Positions 8,623-19,254 of a DNA stretch of 47,162 nt are shown here, one piece after another (within the stretch, counting starts at the first letter, position 1; each line of letters opens with the position of its first letter). The translations under genes and the position numbers were made by a program. This DNA is from Candidatus Campbelliibacteriota bacterium (GTDB taxonomy: Bacteria > Patescibacteriota > Minisyncoccia > Phycocordibacterales > GCA-2747955), in assembly GCA_947311625.1 (NCBI GenBank), contig CAMZKW010000006.1, forward strand, positions 1-47,162, given 5' to 3'. The notes beneath the pieces were generated by a model that ran no database searches, had not been told where the DNA came from, and worked only from the letters and a program-made list of their open reading frames with translations.

Positions 8623-10365
8623 ATGAGTGAAATTGAAGATATTAAGAACAGACTCTCCATTGAAGAAGTGATTGGGTCTTATATAAAGTTAGAAAAATCA
8701 GGATCTAATTTTAAAGCTCTCTGTCCATTTCATAATGAAAAATCCGCTTCATTTTATATAACACCGAGTAAAGGGTTTTATAAATGTTTTGGTTGTGGAG
8801 AATCTGGAGATATATTTAATTTTATAGAAAAATATGAAGGGATTGGTTTTTCTGAAGCATTAAAAAAATTAGCTGATAAAGCAGGGGTCGAGTTAAAAAA
8901 AAATAGTTTTAAAAATAACAAAGAAGATAAAGAAAAAAAAGAAAACCTTTTAAATATTTTAAAAGATATAACGATTTTTTGACAAAAAAAACTTTTAGAA
9001 AATGAAGGTGTAAAAAACTACCTTAAAAAAAGAGGGGTAAATAATGAAATAGCTAAAAAATTTCAGTTGGGTTATGCTCCCGATGGTTGAGATAATACTT
9101 TAATTTTTTTAAAATCTAAAGGCTATTCTCAAGAAGAAATTGAAAAGGTTGGATTAATTAAAAAAAAAGAAAATGGTGGGTTTTATGATAGGTTTAGAGA
9201 TAGAATTATTTTTCCTATTTTTAATTTAGATGGAAAACCAGTGGCTTTTTCTGGTAGAGATTTTTCTGGTTCTGATAAGGTGGCAAAGTATTTAAATTCT
9301 CCCGAAACAATTTTCTTCAATAAATCATCTATTTTGTATGGAATGAACTTTGCCAGAGATGAGGCAAGACGTAGAAAGTATTTTATTTTAGGGGAAGGTC
9401 AAATGGATTTAATAATGGCTCACAAGGTTGGTTTTGAAAATATGGTTGTTACTTCGGGAACTTCATTGACTGATGAACATTTAAAAATAATGGGAAGATA
9501 CACAAAAAATATAATCTTTGCCTTTGATTCTGATAGCGCTGGAATTAAGGCGGCATATCGTGGAATTAAAAAGGCTTTGACAAATGACTTCGATGTAAAA
9601 ATTATTGATATGGATAAAGGTAATGATCCTGCGGACACTATTTTAGAATCTTCAGATAAATGAAAAGATTTAGTTGCCAATGCTAAAAATTTTATAGATT
9701 TCTTTATACAAAAAATTATTTTTCAAAAAAAATCAGATAGAGAAAAAATTATAGAAATGGAAGAAAAGATTTTACCATTTATTTTAAAAGTTCCGGACCC
9801 AATTTTAAAAGGAAAATTTATTTCAAAAATTGCTCGTGGTTTTGATGTTAAGGAGGAATTTGTAATTGAGGCTTTAGATAAGATAAAGATTGAAATTGAA
9901 AATGAAGAAAAAAAAGAATTATCTTTGTTAAAGGTTAAGTCAGAAAATATTGATATTTTTTCAAAAAAAGGTATAATATCAGATACTAGAAAAAAAATAT
10001 TGAAAGAGTTGTCAGCTATATATTATTGACAATTATCTTTGGAAGAACCAAAGAGATGAATAGAACCAAAAGAACTTTTAGAAAAAATAAAAAAAATTAC
10101 AGATAGAGATACTTATCAAAAGATTTTAGATTTAGATGATAAAGTTAAAAACTTTTGAATATTAGAAGTACAAGTAAAGTTTGAAATTGAAACAAAAGAA
10201 AATTTAATTTTTTCCCTAGAATCCTATGAAAAAAGATTAGAAAAGAATAATATTGATAATAAAATTTCTTTATTAACAAAAAAAATATCTTTTGCATCTG
10301 ATTCTAAAAAAAAAGATATTCTAAAAGAAATACAGGAACTCAGTGAAGAAAAAAATAAATATTAA
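8623..10365 (+). CDS. dnaG: DNA primase
   Basis: 580 aa. Makes RNA primers at the replication fork. An N-terminal CHC2 zinc finger ([20 protein letters not shown], then CFGCG) and a TOPRIM domain ([27 protein letters not shown]) are intact. The C-terminal part is a divergent helicase-binding region rich in Lys and Glu. Several Trp residues are UGA. Tandem extended -10 boxes lie at 8600-8613. rpoD starts 14 nt downstream, reproducing the dnaG-rpoD part of the macromolecular-synthesis operon without rpsU. Confidence 0.95.
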
Positions 10366-10379
10366 ATTATAAAATCGCC

Positions 10380-11468
10380 ATGGCTATAAAAAAAACTACC
10401 ACAAAAAAAAAAATAGTAAAAGAAAAAGTTCTTAGTAAAAAAGAATTAAAATTAGAAGAGGCAAGGTTACTTGCTTTAGAGGAACCAGATGATTTAGATT
10501 TAGAAGCAGTTGAACTTGATTCTCTTGATGATGTTGTAAAGCCTAAAGATGAAGTGGGTTTGTTTGATGATATTGATGAAGAATTTTTTGATAATTCTGG
10601 AAAAAAAGATAGAAAGGCTTATGATCCAATTCAAATTTATTTAAAAGAAATAGGAAAGAAAAATCTTATTACCCAGGCTGAAGAGGTAGAGTTAGCCAAG
10701 AGAGTTGAGGAGGGTGATGAAGAAGCAAAGAAGATTTTAGCTAAGTCAAATTTAAGGCTTGTTGTTTCAATTGCGAAAAAATATGTTGGTAGGTCACCAG
10801 ATTTAACACTCCTTGATTTAATTCAGGAAGGGAATATGGGTCTCTATAAGGCAGTTGATAAATTTGATTATAGAAAAGGTTTTAAATTTTCAACCTATGC
10901 AACTTGGTGAATTAGACAAGCGGTTACAAGGGCCTTAGCTGACCAATCAAAAACAATACGTATTCCAGTTCACATGGTGGAAACCATAACAAAATATAAA
11001 CAAGTTATGAGACAATTAACTCATGATTTAGGTAGACCACCGGAACCAGAAGAAACTGCTATAGAAATGGGAATACCTTTAGAAAAGATTTATCAGATAA
11101 TGAAAATTAGTCAGACTATGGTCTCTCTTGATGTACCTATTGCAGGTTCCGATGGTGATGAAAAATCTACCATGGCAAATTTCATATCAGATGATATGGA
11201 CTCTGGGGATGTAATAATGAGTCCTGAAGAGGAGTCAAATCAAAGAATTTTAAGAGAAGAAATTCTTAAAGTTTTGAATGTTCTTTCAGAAAAGGAACAA
11301 CAAATTTTAAAAATGAGAAATGGTTTGATTGATGGAATTTTTCATACCTTGGAAGAGGTTGGAAAAGAATTTGATGTCACAAGGGAAAGGATAAGACAGA
11401 TTGAGGCAAAAGCTCATGAAAAAATTAAAGATTCAATGGAAGCAAAAAGATTAAAAAACTTTTTTTAA
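10380..11468 (+). CDS. rpoD: Primary sigma factor (sigma-70)
   Basis: 362 aa. A Lys-rich then acidic N-terminus replaces region 1.1. Region 1.2 is [17 protein letters not shown], region 2 is [14 protein letters not shown] with [16 protein letters not shown], region 3 follows, and region 4.2 is [24 protein letters not shown] is encoded UGG-UGA, which fixes UGA as Trp because both residues are invariant in -10 melting. It must recognise the TGnTATAAT boxes of this genome. A terminator follows directly. Confidence 0.96.
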
Positions 11469-11478
11469 AAAATTAAAA

Positions 11479-11503
11479 CAATGCCCAGAAGCATTGTTTT
11501 TTT
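11479..11503 (+). terminator. Terminator of the dnaG-rpoD operon
   Basis: CAATGC - CCAGAA - GCATTG, then seven T. Confidence 0.9.
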
Positions 11504-11612
11504 GATAAATATATTATATAAAATTATATTTATTTTATCAAGTATTGACACTGGACAAAATGTTTATATATATTTATTATATTTTTTTCATGTGATATAA
11601 TTTAAAAACTTT

Positions 11613-13472
11613 ATGTCACAAATTAAAGAACAAAACAATATAGAGAAAAAAACTTTTTTGAGTTTTTTTAGAAAAAAAGAAAGTAGAAAGGAAGAAGAAT
11701 TTAAATTAGGTTTTAATAGATTCAAAAAAGAAATTTTGAAAAGAAAATTAGATTTTTTTAAATTATTTATTGCTACTTTATTTATTTTTATCCCCGTAAC
11801 TTTTGGGAATTTTTTGAATGGAAAAATTTTAGATTCCTTAATTAAAGGTGGTCAAAAAAATATATTAGGTTATTCCTTTGATTTGATCTGATGGTTTGTT
11901 GGATTATATATTTTTGTCCAAATTTTATGAAGAATCTTTGATTTGTATGTTTATAAATATAAATCTCCAAGAGTTGCAAATGATATATATAAATCATATT
12001 CAAAAGAAATTTTCAAAAAAGTTATATCATATCCTATTTCATTTTTTAAGGAAAAATCTTTAGGAAGAGTAGTGCATTCTTTTACCACAGGTGTAGATAA
12101 AACTTCAGAATCTGTTTCTAAAACTATGTATTTTGTTGGTTACCCTTTTATGACAATATTTAATATTATGTTCCTATTTTATATTTCATGAAAAATTGCC
12201 TTAGTTGTTTTTATAGGTTCCATACTTTATTGAATACATTTAAAATTAACCATTGAAAAAAGAAAAAGAGTAACCAGGGAATTTAATAACATAAAAAAAG
12301 AGATAAGTTCAAAAATAACAGAAAGTATAAATTTTTCTATAGAGATTAAAAAAAATCTTAAAGAAGAAAAAGAGTTTAACTCATTGTCTAATCTTTTAAG
12401 TAATGATTTTCAAGATAAATTTTATAATAAAGTAAATTTTAACTTAATAAATTCTTTATTTTTAAAAATATTATTTCTGTCAGTTTCGATTATAGTTTTA
12501 TTTATGATTATTTTTCAATATAAGTCTGGATTTTTAACAGAAGGAGATGTTCTTGCAATTATAATGTATTCTAGTGCTGTTATGAGAAATGTGAATTTTA
12601 TAGTAAATTATATAAATACATATATAGAATCCTTTACTTTAATTGGCGACACTGAAAAACTACTACTCCAAACTCCAGAAAACTATGACAAAGATAAAAA
12701 ATCAAAAAAGGTGGAAGGAGAAATAGAATTCAAAAATCTAGATTTTGAATACGAATTAGAAAATGAAGAAAAAGAAAAAAAGAAATTTTCTTTAAAAAAT
12801 ATAAATCTAAAAATAGAAAAAGGACAAAAGGTAGCTTTTGTTGGTGAAAGTGGAGGAGGAAAATCTACATCCATAGAATTAATCGGTGGATTTTACTTTC
12901 CAAACAAAGGAGAAATATTAGTTGATAATATTTCTACAAGGGAATGAAATCTAAATGATTTAAGAAAATCCATAGCTTATGTTTCTCAAGATATAGCTAT
13001 CTTTAATACAACCATTAAAGATAATATAGCTTATGGTTCTTTAAAAGAAAATATAAGTGATGAAGAAATAAGAGAAGCAGCTAAATTAGCACATATTGAT
13101 GAATATATAGAAAACTTACCAGATAAATATGATACAAAGGTAGGGGAAAAAGGATTAAAACTATCGGGAGGTCAAAGACAAAGAATAGCTATAGCTAGGG
13201 CAATTCTAAGAAATCCAAAAATATTAATTCTAGATGAACCAACATCAGCTTTAGATATTAAATCAGAAACTTACATAACAGAAGCTTTAAAAGATTTAAT
13301 GAAAGGAAGAACTACCATAATAATAGCTCACAGAATTTCAACCATTAGAGATGCAGATAAAATCTTTGTATTCCATAGAGGTGAAATAGTTGAAGAAGGA
13401 AGTTACCGAGAACTAACAGAAAAAGATGGGAGATTTAAAGAAATGGTTGAGTTGAGTGATGGGTTAAATTAA
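11613..13472 (+). CDS. ABC exporter, fused membrane and ATPase domains
   Basis: 619 aa half-transporter of the MsbA/MdlB type. A charged N-terminus leads into about six spans (residues 45-330). The ATPase has Walker A GESGGGKSTS, Q-loop SQDIAIFN, signature LSGGQRQR, Walker B ILILDEPTSALD and H-loop IIAHRIST. Trp is mostly UGA. TGATATAAT at 11593-11601 gives an 11-nt leader. The substrate is unknown; it would function as a dimer. Its 3' end, with the following palindrome, has a degenerate relative at 31574-31660. Confidence 0.92.
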
Positions 13473-13473
13473 A

Positions 13474-13513
13474 AATAACGACATAAATTGCTATAGCAAT
13501 TTATGTCGTTATT
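13474..13513. repeat. 40-bp perfect palindrome (CGACATAAATTGC family)
   Basis: The half-site AATAACGACATAAATTGCTA is followed by its exact reverse complement, with no loop. Related copies lie at 31625-31660 and 35808-35841. It lies 1 nt after the ABC exporter stop and probably acts as a transcript end in either direction. Confidence 0.9.
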
Positions 13514-13578
13514 TATTTTAAAAAAATAAAATTTTTTTATTTTAAATTTTATAAAATGCTATAATATATAAATATATT

Positions 13579-15069
13579 ATGTCTAAAAAATTTGCAATAA
13601 AAATAAATAAAATCACAAAGTATTTTGATGAAAAACTTATTTTAGATAAGGTGGATTTTTCTTTATATTTTGGTGAAAAGGTGGCTTTAATTGGACCTAA
13701 TGGTTCTGGAAAATCTACACTATCTAAAATTATTTTAGGAGAAGAAAAGCAAGATTCAGGAACCATAGAGGTTTTTAAAGAGTTTAAAATATCTTATTTA
13801 CCCCAGGAATTTAATAAAGATATTTTAGTGGAAAGATATCTAGAAATGGAAAAAAGAGTTAGTGATGAGCGAAGAAAAATTTTTGAGTTGTTTGATGATT
13901 TTGGGTTTAGTGAAGAAATTTTGCGAAGCAAAATTTCTTCTTTGTCTGGTGGTGAAAAAACTAAAATATTTTTGATTAAAGTGACTTTAGAAAATTCTGA
14001 TATCATTATTTTAGATGAACCAACAAATAATTTAGATAGTGATGGTTTAGATTATTTAGAGAAAATTATAAATAATTCAAAATCTTCATTTTTAATTATC
14101 TCCCATGACAGAAATTTTTTAGACAATACCGTTTCTAAAATTATTTCTTTAGATGGTGATTTTCATAGTATAAAAATTTATGATGGAAATTATTCTTCCT
14201 ACATATATCAAAAAGAGCAGAGCGATGAAAGAGATGAAAGGCTTTATGGAGAAAACCAAAGAAGAAAAAAAAAAATTGAAGAAGAAATAAAAATAAATCA
14301 AGGAAAGGCTTTTAGAAAAGAAACTGGAGTAAAAGTTAATTCTGATAATGATAAATTGGGAAATAATTTAAAAAAATCAAATTATGCATTAAAAGCATCT
14401 GGGGCTTTAAAAAATGCAAAAAATAAATTAAAAAATTTTGATGAGCTGGAAAGAGTAAAAAATAAAAGACCTTTAATTATTGATTTTTCAGAAATGAAAA
14501 ATTCTGGAGTAAATGTTTTAAAAATAGAAAATTTAATTTTAAATTTTGGTTTTAAAGAAAAAATAAATTATGAAATTTTTTCTGGAGATAGAGTTTTAAT
14601 TTCTGGTAAAAATGGTTCTGGTAAATCTACATTAATAAAAACTATTTTAGATTATAAAGAATATTCAGAAGAAATAATTTGAGGATCAAATATAAAATTA
14701 GGTTATTTACCACAAAACTTGAATTATGGAAAAGATGATGAAAAATTTATAGATTATTTTTTAGAAGAAACTGGAAAAAATATTACTGAAGCAAGAAAAG
14801 TTTTAAAACGATTTGGTTTCTTTGATGAAGAGGTAGTATCTAAAATAAATAGTTTATCTCCTGGGATGAGGGCTAGGGGAAAAATAGCTCTTATGTTAGC
14901 AGATAACCCCAACGTTCTTATTTTAGATGAGCCAACAAATAATTTAGATTTAGAAGTTTTAGAGGAATTTGAAAAAGCTTTAAAAAAATATAAAGGGACA
15001 ATTATTTTTGTTTCCCATGATAAATATTTTATAGAAAAAATATCACCAAATAAAATTTTAGAATTATAA
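13579..15069 (+). CDS. ABC-F ATPase (Uup/EttA type)
   Basis: 496 aa, two ATPase domains and no membrane span, as in ribosome-associated ABC-F proteins. Domain 1: GPNGSGKSTL, SLSGGEKTK, IILDEPTNNLD, ISHDRNFLD. The linker is Lys-rich. Domain 2: GKNGSGKSTLIK, SLSPGMRARGK (degenerate signature), LILDEPTNNLD, VSHDKYF. UGA=Trp occurs once. TGCTATAAT lies at 13557-13565. A perfect 29-nt palindrome inside domain 1 encodes the EILRSKIS peptide just before the signature. Confidence 0.92.
13912..13940. repeat. Palindrome inside the ABC-F gene, GAA loop
   Basis: GAAGAAATTTTGC - GAA - GCAAAATTTCTTC, perfect 13-bp stem entirely within codons. It shares the core AATTTTGCGAAGCAAAATT with the miaA palindrome at 19914. 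GCGAAGC is known as an unusually stable DNA mini-hairpin. Confidence 0.9.
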
Positions 15070-15074
15070 AAAAA

Positions 15075-15099
15075 ATCAAATTTTTGTTTGATATTTTTT
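15075..15099. terminator. Weak convergent terminator
   Basis: ATCAAA / TTTGAT stem followed by six T, between the ABC-F stop and the convergent holA stop at 15098. Confidence 0.45.
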
Positions 15100-15802
15100 A
15101 TAATTCTAAAATAAATTTTTCCAAAGAATTTTTTAAATTTATTTTTCCTCTTCGACTTTCAGAATGAATTTTTAAAAGATTGAAAAGTTTATCACTGACT
15201 TCATTTTTTTTTCAGTTTTTTAAATTAGATTTTGCTTTTTTATAGGGGAATGATTTTAGTCCAGATTCTTTCTCAGAAAATTTTTCAGATAAAGATAAAG
15301 TTTTTATTGACCAAAAAATAACATTGTAAATATCTTCAGGCAGGATACCATTTTTTAAACTTTCTTGGTAAAAAGTTCAAGCTTCTTTTTTATTTTTAGA
15401 TTGTAAATAATCTGAAATTTTAAAAAGATTTTCATCTATCTTTTTATTTTTTTTAAATTCTTCCAAGGAATATGAAAATTTTTTAACCTCTTTTTCTTCG
15501 CTGGCAGTTATTTTTTCTTCTGAAAAAATAAAAGCTGATTCTGATTTTTTAAATTCTTCTAAATTTTCTAAAATTCATTTTTTTAAATCTTTGTTGTAAA
15601 AAATATTTGTCAGTAAAATAATATTTTTTTCTTCAAAAAGACCTTGAGATTTTAATAATTCTTTTAGTTTTTCATCTGTTAAATCAAAAGAATCAAAATG
15701 TATAAAATTAGAGGAAGGTCTTTTTGATTTTACATTTATTAAAACAGACTGTATTTTTTTTTGTCTTTTTTCAAAATTATCTCCAAAGTAGAATAATAAC
15801 AT
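15098..15802 (-). CDS. holA: DNA polymerase III delta subunit (short form)
   Basis: 234 aa. The N-terminus MLLFYFGDNFEKRQKKIQSV fits the clamp-loader delta fold, with the degenerate P-loop region FGDN. SQGLFEEKNIILLTN matches the typical SLFGEKRLVIL-type stretch of HolA. Family members are usually about 330 aa, so the C-terminal collar is reduced. Several Trp residues are UGA. On the minus strand TGTTATAAT (15817-15809) lies exactly 6 nt before the ATG. Confidence 0.7.
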
Positions 15803-15994
15803 ATTTATATTATAACATTTCTGATATAATAGAAAAATGTTTTTTTAAAATTAAATCTTAAGCTTAGAAATCTTTTGATTTTTTTATTCCAATAGATTAC
15901 AGAGTTTTTGTTTTTTAGGAATGAGTTGTTTTTAATCAAAAATTTTATCCAAGAAAATATTATCAATAATATTTTTTAATGATATAATATAGAG

Positions 15995-16984
15995 ATGAAT
16001 TATTTATATTTTGGAATTGTTTTAGGAATCTTTACTTTAGTTTGAATTTTTTTAAAATGAAAAAAAAGAATGATTATGGTAACTCATTCAGGAGCATATC
16101 ATTTGGATGATGTATTTTCGACATCAGTTTTAATAATTAAAGCTAAAATGGAAGGAAATTTTTTTCAAGTAATTAGAACTCGGGATGAAAAGAAATTTGA
16201 GAAATGAAGGATGGCTAGGAAAAAAGGTAGAGAGGTGTATATATATGATGTGGGAAGAATTTATAATGAAGAAAAAAATGAATTTGATCATCACCAAATT
16301 GGAGGTGCTGGAAAAAGAAAAAATGGTATAGAATATTCTTCAGCTGGACTAGTGTGAAAAAAGTTTGGAAAAGAAGTGTGTGGTTCCGAAGAGATAGCTT
16401 GAAAAATTGAAAAAAAAATGGTTTTAGCAATTGACGCTTTAGATAATGGCCAGTCTATATATGAACAGAAATATGATTTTTACAACTATGATTTATCAAA
16501 TTTAATAAAATCATTTTTACCAGTTAAAAAAAATAAATTTAAATTAAATTTTGCCTTTTGTAAATCCGTTAGACTATTAGAAAATATTTTAAAAAAAGAA
16601 ATTAATTTTTCAAAAAAACTTGTAGATGATGAAAAAAAAGTTTCAGAAGTTTATAGAAAATCAGAAAATAAAAAAGTTTTAATATTTAAAGATTCTGATA
16701 TATCAACTATTTCTATTGTTGAAAAATATCCTGATGTTTTGTTTACCATAACACAAAAAGAAAAAAATGTTTGAGTTATAGAAACAATTTCTAAAAAATT
16801 TGGTTCTTTTGAAAGAAGAAAATATTTACCAAAATCCTGGGGAGGTCTGGAAGGCTATGATTTAGATAATATTACAGGTGTGGTTGGTGGAATATTTTGT
16901 CATAGAAATGTTTTTATTGCATCAGCAAGAACTGAAAAATCTGCTAGGGAAATGGTAGAAATTGCTCTGAAAAATAAAGAGTAA
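15995..16984 (+). CDS. MYG1-family (UPF0160) metal-dependent hydrolase, membrane-anchored
   Basis: 329 aa. The DHH-like metal-binding pattern of the MYG1 family is present: MVTHSGAYHLDDVFSTSVL near residue 30 and NEFDHHQIGGAG near residue 90. ALDNGQ and the C-terminal SWGGLEGYDL with CHRNVFIASA also match. An N-terminal hydrophobic span (YFGIVLGIFTLVWIFLKW) would anchor it to the membrane, unlike typical soluble members. Family members have been linked to RNA exonuclease activity. UGA=Trp is frequent. TGATATAAT at 15980-15988 gives a leaderless start. Confidence 0.8.
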
Positions 16985-17000
16985 TTTTTTTTCTAAAAAA

Positions 17001-17017
17001 ACCAATTTTAAATTGGT
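17001..17017. terminator. Convergent hairpin, TTA loop
   Basis: ACCAATT - TTA - AATTGGT with a 7-bp stem and A/T runs on its flanks. It separates the MYG1-like gene from the convergent minus-strand gene, whose stop lies inside it. Confidence 0.65.
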
Positions 17018-18285
17018 AAATTCATAGGAGCTTCTCCTTTTTTTGAATCAATTCTTTCAAATGTTGGTGTTGCCGTTGTAGCAGTGGGTGGGTGAAAAAT
17101 TGTTGCTAATTCTTCTGTGGACATAACAAATGTATTATATCTTTTTCCATTATGCTGTCAAACTTTTTTTTCTTGATTTGATGCTTCAAAAAATTTTCTT
17201 CTTTTAAAATCTCCAAACATTGTTCTCCTTAATTCTTCAGTTCTTTTTCCACTTGGGTCTTGTCATGTATAATCAAAGCCTGTATGGAACCCATAGCCTA
17301 GATTGTTAAAATCTATAGATGTTAGTGGTTGAAAAAAAGCTAAAGTTGGATTTATATTTCCGGCATCAAATTTACCATCTTCTGAAAAATAAATAATTCT
17401 CACACCTGTTCAATATGAAGGTTTATTTATATTATCAATAATAGAAGAAATAACTTCTTTCTCTCTATCGGTAGAAACTTTTTGAAATTTAATACCATCG
17501 GCATTTTCTTCCATTAAATCTTCTTTAATTTTTTCAATCTCTTCCTTGGCAATATCTTTTCAATCATAATATTCATCTTTTCCTATACCAAAAATTCTTT
17601 TCCAAAAAGGCTTTTCTTTTAGGTAATCTTTCTTTTGAGCTTTTATAACTATTTGCATTCAAAAATTTTCACCTTCTCCAATATTCCCAAGGGTTTCTAT
17701 AAAATATGAAATAGGGTCTATAACCTCCTCTGCTTTTAGTCCAGGTTTATCTAGACCAAATTTTTTATAAGTTTTGATTGGTAGAGGGTCCGGTTTATTT
17801 AATTTTGCTTCAAACCCAAAGAAACCTCCAGCAGCTTCCTTTTCATAGGAAAAATATTTTGTATAATCTGGAACTTGATTCATTTCTATGGTTGGATATT
17901 GAGCATAAAATGCAGATTCTACTAATTTAGAAAGTGATTTTCTTGTCAAAATATAAAATCTAACATTACCATCTATGGATGCAATCTCCAAAGAATATTT
18001 CGCTCTAGATTTTCCAGACCAACTTTTAGAAAATCAATTTCCTTCACCACCAGTTTGAACTAGAGAAGAAAGAACTATTTCCATCGCTTCGGGTGTTTTA
18101 AAAATTTCTTTTGGTGATTTTATTTCGTAGAGAACCGTTTCTTGACCCAATTCAAATTCCCAGGCTTTTAAATCATAGAACTTATTTTTTAATCTTATTA
18201 GAAGTTGAATAAAAATAATTATTGGTAGAAAAACTAAAAATACATAAAATGTTATTTCCAATGTGTGTAAAATAGTATCAAACAT
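17008..18285 (-). CDS. Membrane-anchored protein of unknown function (possible secretion/DNA-transfer accessory)
   Basis: 425 aa. One N-terminal span (FYVFLVFLPIIIFIQLLI) is followed by a large soluble alpha/beta domain starting AWEFELGQETVLYEIKSPKE, with SLEIASIDGNVRFYILT, YFIETLGNIGEGENFWMQ and a Thr/Pro-rich C-terminus. I recall similar proteins being conserved in CPR genomes near type IV secretion or conjugation-like ATPases, but no such ATPase is in this window, so the role is open. Trp is a mix of UGA and UGG. TGATATAAT on the minus strand lies 6 nt before the ATG. Confidence 0.65.
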
Positions 18286-18451
18286 AAGTTTATTATATCA
18301 AAAAATAATAATAATAAAAATACTTAGTTTGGATTCAAATCTAATTCAGAATTTTAGTGGTATTTTTTATAAATATTTAGAATATTCTTTTATTTTTTTA
18401 AAAAACTAAAGTATAAAATACGTCAATGGATCTAATTAACTCAAAAACTAC

Positions 18452-18478
18452 TTGACAAAAAAAAAAGACGATTATAAT
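18452..18478 (+). promoter_or_regulatory. -35/-10 promoter with A-tract spacer
   Basis: TTGACA, a 15-nt spacer starting with nine or more A, then TATAAT within GATTATAAT. A leader of about 55 nt with an AGCGGAGCGAAAGCT stem precedes the ClpP-like gene. Confidence 0.75.
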
Positions 18479-18537
18479 ACAAAAAGATAAAAAGCGGAGC
18501 GAAAGCTAATAAATAATAAAACAGAAAAGGAGAAGTA

Positions 18538-19149
18538 ATAGGATTGTTTGATACAGAAGAGGTTAATATAGGCTTAAAAAACAGAAACAAGTTTATTATA
18601 GGAGGGAGTATCGATCAGAATATATTCTTTAGAGTTAGAGATTTTCTTACTTATTTTGAATCTAGAGCTGATTTAAGTACAGGTAAATATCCTGATATCG
18701 AAATCAAAATTGATTCTCCAGGTGGTGATTATTCGAAATACGGAAAGAACATCTGTATAATGCTAAATGAGTACAAAGGTAAAATTACAGGTATAGCTAC
18801 GGCTAATTGTAGCTCAATGGCTTTTTTAATTTTACAGAATTGCGATGTGAGAGTAGCCTATGAGAATGTAAGGATGGTTCCGCATTTGGTATCATACACA
18901 AATTTTCATGAAAGGCTTACATCGGTTGTTTATGAAAAGTTGATAAATGGCGACAAGAAGCTTTTAAAGGGGTTGAAATATCGTCTAAAAAAATTACAAA
19001 AAGATGATATGGATTTATCTAAATTCCTATCAAAAAAAAGTAATTTATCGGAAAAAAAAGTGTTGAAATTGTTGAAGAAAGATACAACTATTTCAGCAAA
19101 AAAAGCTTTAAAGTTGGGATTTATTGATGAAATAATTCCAGCTTTTTAA
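18538..19149 (+). CDS. ClpP/SppA-fold serine protease-like protein, possible AUA start
   Basis: About 202 aa. Family motifs are KIDSPGGDYSKYGK, the nucleophile turn ANCSSMAFLIL with Ser, PHLVS with the candidate His, and ISAKKALKLGFIDEI at the end, as in ClpP-type proteases. AAGGAG (18527-18532) lies 5 nt from ATA 18538, the spacing seen in the other SD-led genes. The nearest accepted start, TTG 18544, is 11 nt away, so AUA initiation is likely. It has no Trp. It is separate from any ClpX or canonical clpP context. Confidence 0.7.
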   Translation: MGLFDTEEVNIGLKNRNKFIIGGSIDQNIFFRVRDFLTYFESRADLSTGKYPDIEIKIDSPGGDYSKYGKNICIMLNEYKGKITGIATANCSSMAFLILQNCDVRVAYENVRMVPHLVSYTNFHERLTSVVYEKLINGDKKLLKGLKYRLKKLQKDDMDLSKFLSKKSNLSEKKVLKLLKKDTTISAKKALKLGFIDEIIPAF

Positions 19150-19158
19150 TAATAAATT

Positions 19159-19190
19159 CTCCATGGTGTTTTAGTGGAGGATGTTTTTTT
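19159..19190 (+). terminator. Intrinsic terminator
   Basis: CTCCA / TGGAG stem with an 11-nt loop, followed by seven T, after the ClpP-like gene. Confidence 0.7.
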
Positions 19191-19203
19191 TAAAAAAAAA
19201 ATC

Positions 19204-19226
19204 AGGTGGCGGCGTAGCCGCCACCT
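19204..19226. repeat. Inverted repeat, GTA loop
   Basis: AGGTGGCGGC - GTA - GCCGCCACCT, perfect 10-bp stem. Its arms are identical to those of the TTC-loop copy at 28476. Confidence 0.9.
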
Positions 19227-19254
19227 ACATTATTAAAAATGTTATAATAAAAAT

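Noticed and set aside
13542-13766. Minus-strand ORFs opposite ABC-F, gyrB and dnaG
   Set aside because: They are Ser/Phe/Leu-rich shadows of AT-rich plus-strand genes with strong family motifs.
15837-15990. A TGATATAAT box before ATG-TTT-TTT-TAA, possible leaderless gene
   Set aside because: Only three codons. No frame beyond it shows a protein-like pattern; it may be decayed but cannot be supported as a gene.
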